Part shown: positions 57,308 through 64,000 of the stretch, one piece after another | Layout: each line of letters starts with the position of its first letter | Numbering within the stretch: position 1 is the stretch's first letter | Assembly (NCBI GenBank): GCA_020342235.1 | Contig: CP073216.1 | Location: 496,001 to 560,000 of the forward strand | Origin: Saccharomycopsis phalli | Lineage: Eukaryota > Ascomycota > Saccharomycetes > Ascoideales > Saccharomycopsidaceae | Reading direction: 5' to 3' | Length of the DNA: 64,000 nt | Program-made: the position numbers and the translations under genes | Notes under the pieces: model-generated | Told to the model about the DNA's origin: nothing | Databases searched by the model: none | What the model saw: the letters and a program-made list of their open reading frames with translations, nothing else

Positions 57308-59729
57308 TTATTTGGTTGCAACCAACTCAATCGGTGTGTAAGGTTTGTGCCCACCTTTTCCGATTTTTGCAGTCAACTTGAGCTTACTAACCAATTCCAG
57401 TCTACTGATTGTCGGCTTTGAGAATAAGAGCTCCAATGACTTTTTTAGCTTTAAAGTAGTCAATGAAAAAATAACACAGGACTTCATTAGTTCGGATTTA
57501 TTGAATCGGTTCAGCTTACTAAAATTGCTCTTTGCAACGGTAAACTTCCCACTGACAATAGTCAAATACTTCAGTAATTTGTCTTTATCTATCTCATCTG
57601 GCTTAGACAATATCACGCGTAATATTGAGGTTTTGTCTGAGACAAACGACTTGTATTCCGGTAAAGGTGGTGACCCCACACTAGAGAGACTCTTCATTCT
57701 CAACTTGTATAACATCTCATTCGAATGCTTTAAATTTGAATATTTAAGAAATTCAGCTGGCTTAATTATTTCCAAATATTCATATAAAGTGATCAACAAC
57801 ATAATTGCCTTGTTGAGCTCCAACTTACCTGTATAGTAAACGAGTTGACTGTCAATATTCGACCCAATTTTTTGAAAATCATTCATTCTCGCGTCAATCA
57901 TAGACTGAGAAATATCTGCAGCTTTAAATTCATCGTCACCTTTGAATATCTTTGAGAGTCTTTCAACTGTGGCCTTATCCATTGGTAATTTTATTGCCTC
58001 TAATCTAGCCATTTTCTGACGATTGTATGCCTTCAAATCGTTTAGTAAATTTAATATATTTTCAGTCAAATAGTATTGATACCAGTAAATATGATTGTAC
58101 TCCCAAGGTTTATAAAGATCCAACTCGAATCCTTGCTCCACATACTGCAACATGATTAACAATTTCTTATAATGAACGTACAGGGAAAACGGTAATGCGT
58201 ATTTATCGCCATTGAAATCATTAAACTGATAAACCTCCATCAACTCCACATCCAAATTTTCCGCAAGTACTTGCAAAGTATCGTAGTTCACTACCAAGTA
58301 TGCTAACGTAAGTCTCTGTCTTGAAGGATTATTTGTATGATTTGTAAAACTCGAGAAATACAAATCCTCTGCACGGGTTAAAAAGTCAATCACCTTGTCT
58401 CTAATTTCAGACTTATCTTGGAACTTGCATTCTGTAATGCCAGATACCCAATAGTCCAACATGCTGATTTCTGGAACAAAATGCATTGGATCCATTCTCA
58501 GTATATATAGATTTGCATAGTTTCCCTTTCCAAGCAATAAGTTCAAACTATTGGCACCATAACAACTTAAACTAAACATGTCTCCTATCAATAAATTTCT
58601 CAACTTCAAGGCTTCACCACCCATAATACTTCTGTTCTGCCTTACAAAAAACAAGGGGAAAAACGCTCTAAGTATAATATTCAGCTTGTCTGAGTGATAC
58701 AATTCCAGAAGAAACTTGTTAAATTCTATGGTGTTCGATTGGTTCAACCGGTTGATGTCATTGAAGAGTTGTTGGAAAGGCACAAAGAAAATATCCTTTA
58801 TCTGCAGATAATTTATCCACTCTGGATCACTTAAATTATAATACGGCCTAAAATTGTTCATTCGCTTTTGACAGCCAACTGAAAATACTCCCTCCGGTGT
58901 ATGTAAGTCCTTCAAGTAGGACTCTTGGCTGATGATATCCTGTAAAAGTGCCACTATTGTGTCAATAAATGTACCGTCGATATTTTTAAAGTCATCCAGA
59001 AACTCGGTACGTTGTATATCATGAAAATTAAACTGGTATTGTGCGTCTACTGTGGTTCTAAACACAGATGTAAGCTCTATTATCTTCAAGAACTTTTTAA
59101 TCAACATGGAATCGACATCATCGCCCAACAAGCCGATAACTGTATCGGTTTCTTGTATAATATATCCGGTATGGTGTTCACCAATCAATTTGCCATAGGG
59201 ACATTGGGTAACGATATCTTCTTCCTCGAATAATTCAAGAGTTCCAATATAATTGATAAACTCAATGAAATGAGTAATGCCTATTATAGCAATTCTCAAA
59301 GCCCGATGGTTCAATGTGTTTTTCTTTGAGAAACTGACCAGACTAAGGTCCTTGGTGTCTTGTACTTGGTCTAATAATTTTTCAACGTAGACGCAAGACA
59401 TGACACTGGTTGCCAATGTTTGATTATTATTCAACCAGATAAATAGGAGTCGGAAAAGGCGATCGATTATCGAGAGTACTTCCTTCAAAGACAAATCTAA
59501 ATCCTCCGAATAGCGCTTTTCCTCAGCTTCAGTCAATGTAATAAGCCCGGTATCCATGCTGGGGTTGCCCATCTCTAATGCATGAGTCCCCTCCAAGAGA
59601 GAGAAATTTGGCCTTACCGCCACAGAGCTGATATCTAGCTTGTGTGCCTTTTTCAAAAACACCTTTGTCACGTCCACAAACACTGCACATTAATATTGCT
59701 CTAGAAAAAAAAACGTACTCGCACTTACT
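57308..59729 (-). CDS. MAK10: NatC auxiliary subunit Mak10 (Naa35), start codon split by an intron
   Basis: A 791-residue protein. The N-terminal block NFSLLEGTHALEMGNPSMDTG is characteristic of Mak10/Naa35, which anchors the NatC N-terminal acetyltransferase (with Mak3 and Mak31) that acetylates Met-hydrophobic N-termini. The open frame has no ATG before that block: it opens with GTG at 59683. A 46-nt intron (59683-59728; GTAAGT donor, TGCAG acceptor) joins A59729 to TG and creates ATG, giving MFVDVTKVFLKKAHKL. An in-frame TGA lies 18 nt upstream of the spliced ATG. The branch site (TATTAAT) is weaker than usual. The rest is helical and typical of Mak10. Confidence 0.85.
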
Positions 59730-60380
59730 ATTGGTTCCTCCAATAATTCAATCGTAGGTCAAGTCTGGTAAAAGAAAGTTGATTACCCGCCCGAATACAT
59801 GTCCCCAAGAGGGATTCAAAGTCGGCCGGTAGTCACCTGATGGATGCATTTAGATGGAGACCAAGGTGACAATATGCAAGTACTCCAAAAAGATCGATGC
59901 CATATGTGTTTCCACAACAATACGGGCCATTCCACTTCTGCCTTACATACAGCAAAATTAGGCTAAATTGGTCTGCCTATCAAATATTTTTGAGTTTTTC
60001 CAACCCTTGTATTTCGCTTAAGAGTAGCCTAGAAACGTCTACCTTATCGGCCAAAAAGCATCAATAAAGTTGAAACTTTTCTTGGGCCAGCTGTCGAATG
60101 CGGCTGGCCACTACATACAAACACGTGTCGAGGCATACGGTGAACGTATGAAACGAAAGAATATATATATATATATAAATATTATATTAGTAATGTAGTG
60201 AAGTTTATGTGATTTCATGTATTTGGCGTAAGCGAGACGATCGATAGGTTCAGAAGCTTGTGGATAAGAATTAGAACACATGCACGTAGTATTTACAGAA
60301 AAACACCACTAATTCATTTCACCACATTCATAATCAAAGTAGGTTGCTGAGATTTTTTTTTCATGCAATGTACTTGAACA
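59730..60380. other. Divergent spacer MAK10 to Zn2Cys6 gene
   Basis: About 650 bp. It carries the MAK10 leader exon, a CACGTG at about 60123, an (AT)n tract near 60160-60177 and a T-rich run before the regulator. No gene or tRNA was seen. Confidence 0.5.
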
Positions 60381-62696
60381 ATGTCAAATCTATTAGGTAT
60401 ATCTAGTAAAGCTTCTGAGAAACATGAGATTGGCGATGACTCTCTGAAAGTAAAGCGACACAGAAAGTCCCATAGAAAATCGAGATTAGGTATGTCTGAT
60501 GAGACACAATGGCTTTGAATACTAATTGGTTAGGGTGTATACCATGCAAAAGGAAAAGAAAAAAATGTGGCGAAGAGCTACCAATCTGCCACAACTGTAG
60601 GCAGAATAAGACTGTAAGTAATGAAATATCGGATATGGTTTGTGACTAACTCTTAGATTCGGTGTAGTTACCTCGACCTTAGCGAGGAGGAAAGGAAGAA
60701 GATAATCGCGGCACACGAAGAAAATGCAAGTGGCAATGAGGTGAAAATAACATTCTCCAAAGGGATGAGCCCCGTTTCGAGAAATTCCCCCGGCAATAAA
60801 TTATCATATGGAGTCAGTGTTGTCAATAAGTTTAACCTTTACAAGCATCATCCAAAGCCAGAGCAACCTTCAAACATGGATGTTCAGAATGGCTTTTCTG
60901 ACTTGTTTGATAGAGTTAAATTTTGCGGGAAATTAAAGTTGATTGTTATATCACTTATTGAAAAGACCTTTTTTAACGCGGTCGAGCACCAGGAAGTCTT
61001 CTATTCATTACACCTATTCATTGTACACTTCCTATTGGCAAAATCGGTTCTACGTGCAGAATATTTGAAGGAACAGAACTTGAAGTTGCCTGAAGAGAAT
61101 GAAAGTATAAGAACACTTATTAGGCTCCACAACAAGTACAAGGACTTGAAGCTGGACAAGTTTCGGATTACCAGAGCTAAGTTGAAGCAGTTGGTCAAGG
61201 AACATGACATACATGAAATTCAGCACTCCAAAGCTCTCAGTGATGACTTGTCGAGACTATTATCCATATCCGAAGATGTTACTTCTTGGGATGACTTCGC
61301 CAACGCATACACCAGCATACGAGGGTATCAAAATGACCATTATAGTTGTGAAGGGTGCTATAAGGAATTGGATGTGCAGAAAACCGAACACTTGAAGATG
61401 ATGTCTGATTTATCCAACTTCCCCAAGTTATTTCCTTCTGATTTTTACTACCATTTGCAGAACGCATACAATTTAGCCACAATATCTGAGTCAATAAAGT
61501 CTATCTTCATTCCGGGGTACAATAGTGGATGCATTACAGAATTGTACGAGGATTTGTTACAGTTTTGGAACTTTCTCAAGCAAAGAAATTTACTACTGTC
61601 TGATTTGGATGAAGCCAAGGTTGACTACTTGTTGTTGGCAGATTTGTTGAGGAAGAGTATGAAGGAGTACTTTCCTATTCTTGAGGCTACTGACTCTGCG
61701 GTAGTTAATCCAGAAGTATACATTACAATAACCAAACTTTGGTATCAGGTATTAACCCCCAATGCCTATTTAATCCATAAGAACCGACGAATGTCGAAAT
61801 TCCAAAAAGTGTTTTATTTATATTTTTACGCCACATATCAGATTCTCTCGGTGATATTTTCGCCTGCAAAGTATTTCTTCACATGGAAGAATTTGAATGT
61901 TGATTTCTTTGTGATAGGCTGGTTCGATGGTCTGGAATTTGACTTTTTGAATAACGAGGATAATGATCCAATCATAAGCCATTTAAGAGTCCATGCACTA
62001 TATCTCTTGAGGCTTATTGCTTTTTTCAGAACACGGAGAATAACACTAATGAGATATTTGACCTTGGGTGCTAGAGTCATGGATGATTTGGATAACATAT
62101 CCTTTACCAAGTCCAACATTTTCAACTATTTCCATGAGACTCCTATAACAAATTTTAAAGATACAATAATTAAGCCAGAGCATTATATTCATTCCTTGCC
62201 TGGCGACCCGAACAATTTCATTGAGTTTAATGTACCAGAGGGAGAAGACTCTTTTTTTGCAAAAGATTTTGCGACGTTTAACCAAGCATATTTGGAGCAG
62301 CTAAACCAGAAAGTTGGGGTCGGGCCTTTTCGATTTTCTGACTATGCAACCGGTAAATTCTTTAATACCAGCACGGGACTATTGACATTGGACTTTAATC
62401 CATACCAGGATGTTGAGAAAATCAGAGACTTGAAATCGAGCTTGAGGTTGATGACCTTCGACACTGTGAATAAGTACTTTATACATAGAAGCAAGTTGTT
62501 GGCATGGTTATCTGATAATATTTTAATGACGGAACGCTTGCCTAATGTTACTAATGAGGGCAATTTTCATTTGAATTTTCAGGATGTCTATACTGAGTTT
62601 GACGAAACGTTTGAATTTGAAAATCTCAGGGGGTTGCTTGGCTACGATTTCCTCCAAAGTCATCAGCAAGACGCACATGCAACACTACAAATGTAA
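60381..62696 (+). CDS. Zn2Cys6 binuclear-cluster transcription factor, two introns
   Basis: Exons 60381-60489, 60534-60613 and 60657-62696 give 742 residues. The introns are 44 and 43 nt (GTATGT...TTAG; GTAAGT with GACTAAC and CTTAG). Joined, the Cys6 motif is LGCIPCKRKRKKCGEE then ICHNCRQNKTIRC, the standard CX2CX6CX6CX2CX6C spacing at about residues 37-64, with a basic region before it. The second intron separates the fifth and sixth cysteines. The remaining 670 residues are helical and lack motifs I can name. The single-family comparison is to Upc2-like clusters, but targets cannot be inferred. Confidence 0.88.
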
Positions 62697-62728
62697 CATA
62701 TGTATGTACAATAGATGACTTATTTACA

Positions 62729-63841
62729 TTATCTTGCAATTCTTCTTCCTGCCACGCCTCTTGGTCTATCCTTTACCTTCATGGTGTTTTGGTTCTTACC
62801 TCTTCTGGTCTTATATCCCTTGGCCAACTGTCCCCATGGAGACATTGAAAGCTTGTGGGACTTCTTCTTACCTCTACCACCTCCGTGAGGATGGTCACAT
62901 TTGTTCATGGCCAATCCTCTGACGGTTGGTCGGATTCCCCTCCATCTAGATCTTCCTGCCTTACCCAAGGATACGTGCTGGTGCTCTGGATTAGAAACAA
63001 CACCAAGAGTAGCACAAGATTGCAATCCAACGTATCGATGTTCACCGGACTTCAACTTGATGACAGCCTTATTTCTCTCTGGGATCTTTTGCATGACTCT
63101 GGCATACGATCCGGCTGACCTACAAAGCTTCCCGGCACCAGCTTTCTGCAATCCAACATTGTGAATAATCGATCCGGCCGGAATCATGCTGATTGGCAAA
63201 CAGTTTCCCTTTTGGCAAGTCTTGGCTGATAAGATAGCATAGTCAATACGGCCATTCATTTCCTCCATTAAGCTCTTTGGAATACCATCTCTGTAGGACT
63301 GAACCTCGTCTCCTGGTCTTAAGCCTTCACATGCTATAATGTAAGATTGCTTTCCAGATTCTTTATTCTGGATAAGCGCAATATGGCAGGTTCTACCAGG
63401 ATCATACTCTATCCGAAGGACCTCAGCTGGACCGGGCTCGTTTCTTGCAAAATCAATGATTCGAACTCTTTGCTTATGTCCTCCACCTCTGTGTCTAATG
63501 GTGATTTTACCCGAATGGTTTCTCCCGCCATGTTTCTTTCTAGGATAGGTCAAGGATCTCACAGGCTTGCCTTTCCACAAGTAATCAAAAATAGGGGCTC
63601 TATACCATCTCAATCCTGGGGATACAGGCTTGTACTTCTTCAATTTCACCAACTCTTTGCTCATTTTGCGTCTCTTCTTGATCAATTCGTCCTGCTTCTC
63701 CAACTCCGTCAAATCACTGACATCAGGAACGATCTTTATGGTGTGCCAATTCACATTTTCAGTTGGCTTGGCAGCCTCAGTGGCAAGAAATCTCACCAGG
63801 CGAACAGCCGGCCGCGTGAAGCCTATCCAAGATCTTAGCAT
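62729..63841 (-). CDS. RML2: Mitochondrial ribosomal protein uL2m (Rml2)
   Basis: About 370 residues from the ATG at 63841 ([23 protein letters not shown], a good mitochondrial presequence). The L2 fold is clear: [27 protein letters not shown]-type [27 protein letters not shown], and the catalytic-centre loop [20 protein letters not shown]. It is part of the mitochondrial large ribosomal subunit, near the peptidyl transferase centre. An upstream in-frame ATG at 63886 would add 15 residues but lies 4 bp from a CACGTG box, so 63841 is preferred. Convergent with the Zn2Cys6 gene with 32 bp between stops. Confidence 0.95.
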   Translation of the reverse strand: MLRSWIGFTRPAVRLVRFLATEAAKPTENVNWHTIKIVPDVSDLTELEKQDELIKKRRKMSKELVKLKKYKPVSPGLRWYRAPIFDYLWKGKPVRSLTYPRKKHGGRNHSGKITIRHRGGGHKQRVRIIDFARNEPGPAEVLRIEYDPGRTCHIALIQNKESGKQSYIIACEGLRPGDEVQSYRDGIPKSLMEEMNGRIDYAILSAKTCQKGNCLPISMIPAGSIIHNVGLQKAGAGKLCRSAGSYARVMQKIPERNKAVIKLKSGEHRYVGLQSCATLGVVSNPEHQHVSLGKAGRSRWRGIRPTVRGLAMNKCDHPHGGGRGKKKSHKLSMSPWGQLAKGYKTRRGKNQNTMKVKDRPRGVAGRRIAR

Positions 63842-63889
63842 TGTTGGACGCTTTTCTTGTAGGTGCTTTGAAAAAATAATCGACATAGT

Positions 63890-63918
63890 CACGTGTTAAA
63901 AAGAGAAGTTGTCACGTG
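63890..63918. promoter_or_regulatory. Two GTCACGTG (Cbf1-type) boxes upstream of RML2
   Basis: CACGTG at 63890-63895 and 63913-63918, both preceded by GT on the + strand. The spacing is 23 bp, about two helical turns. Cbf1 controls respiration and ribosomal-protein genes in Candida species. Their closeness to the upstream ATG favours the downstream start of RML2. Confidence 0.5.
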
Positions 63919-64000
63919 TAGCCTAATTGGTCGAATTTGCAAACGCTGATTGGACGGTGTAAGTTACCGAAAATCTAGAATACAAAAAATTCAAAAACTA

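Overview
The window reads as a gene-dense chromosome segment of a budding yeast (Saccharomycotina), most likely of the CUG-Ser1 (Candida/Debaryomyces/Metschnikowia) group. It has compact eukaryotic genes on both strands, typical fungal products (DASH and Ndc80 kinetochore proteins, UAF and core-factor subunits of RNA polymerase I, Rsr1, Pal1, Tom6), and short introns with GTAAGT-type donors and TACTAAC-type branch sites. CTG codons are rare: I saw none in frame in TMP1 or RSR1. The clade call is an inference, because no tRNA-Ser(CAG) gene lies here. I found no tRNA or rRNA gene, no CRISPR array and no transposon or LTR element.

Layout. 0-10 kb: RRN10, a monocarboxylate-type MFS transporter, a Whi5/Nrm1-family G1 repressor, MTD1, RPF2, NUP133. 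10-24 kb: DAD2 (intron), SGO1, SSL2, a YNG1-type ING/PHD gene, ALG8, GOR1, a repeat-rich 1.27-kb spacer leading to a 62-residue zinc-ribbon protein, CYT1 (intron), NDC80. 24-38.6 kb: PAN6, PRP16, MRPL20, a minisatellite spacer, GYP1 (two introns around a 16-nt exon), MED21, DCK1, RSR1 (intron). 38.6-50 kb: UFE1, TMP1, VPS5, RRN11, a long coiled-coil protein with three SUMO-like domains, PAL1 (305-nt intron). 50-64 kb: a GPHR/GPR89-type membrane protein, TOM6 (intron before its last codon), a gene-poor AT-rich 1.2 kb, a BAR-PH protein, a 2-oxoglutarate dioxygenase, MAK10 (start codon split by an intron), a Zn2Cys6 regulator (two introns), RML2.

The genes do not form operons, but several share promoters. 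DAD2 and SGO1 are divergent over 124 bp that hold an SCB-like site and forkhead-like sites. Forkhead-like sites also sit just upstream of NDC80 and of the SUMO-like-domain gene. TMP1 has MCB-type sites 15-34 bp before its ATG. TOM6 and RML2, both mitochondrial, carry GTCACGTG boxes. Many convergent pairs are packed to zero spacing or overlap at their stop codons.

The most notable observations are the triple SUMO-like-domain protein, the MAK10 start codon that only splicing creates, the TOM6 intron that leaves one coding residue in the last exon, and the GYP1 micro-exon. Several start codons were set at the first plausible ATG rather than the longest open frame. No experiment or database search supports these calls; they rest on reading the sequence and on remembered family features.
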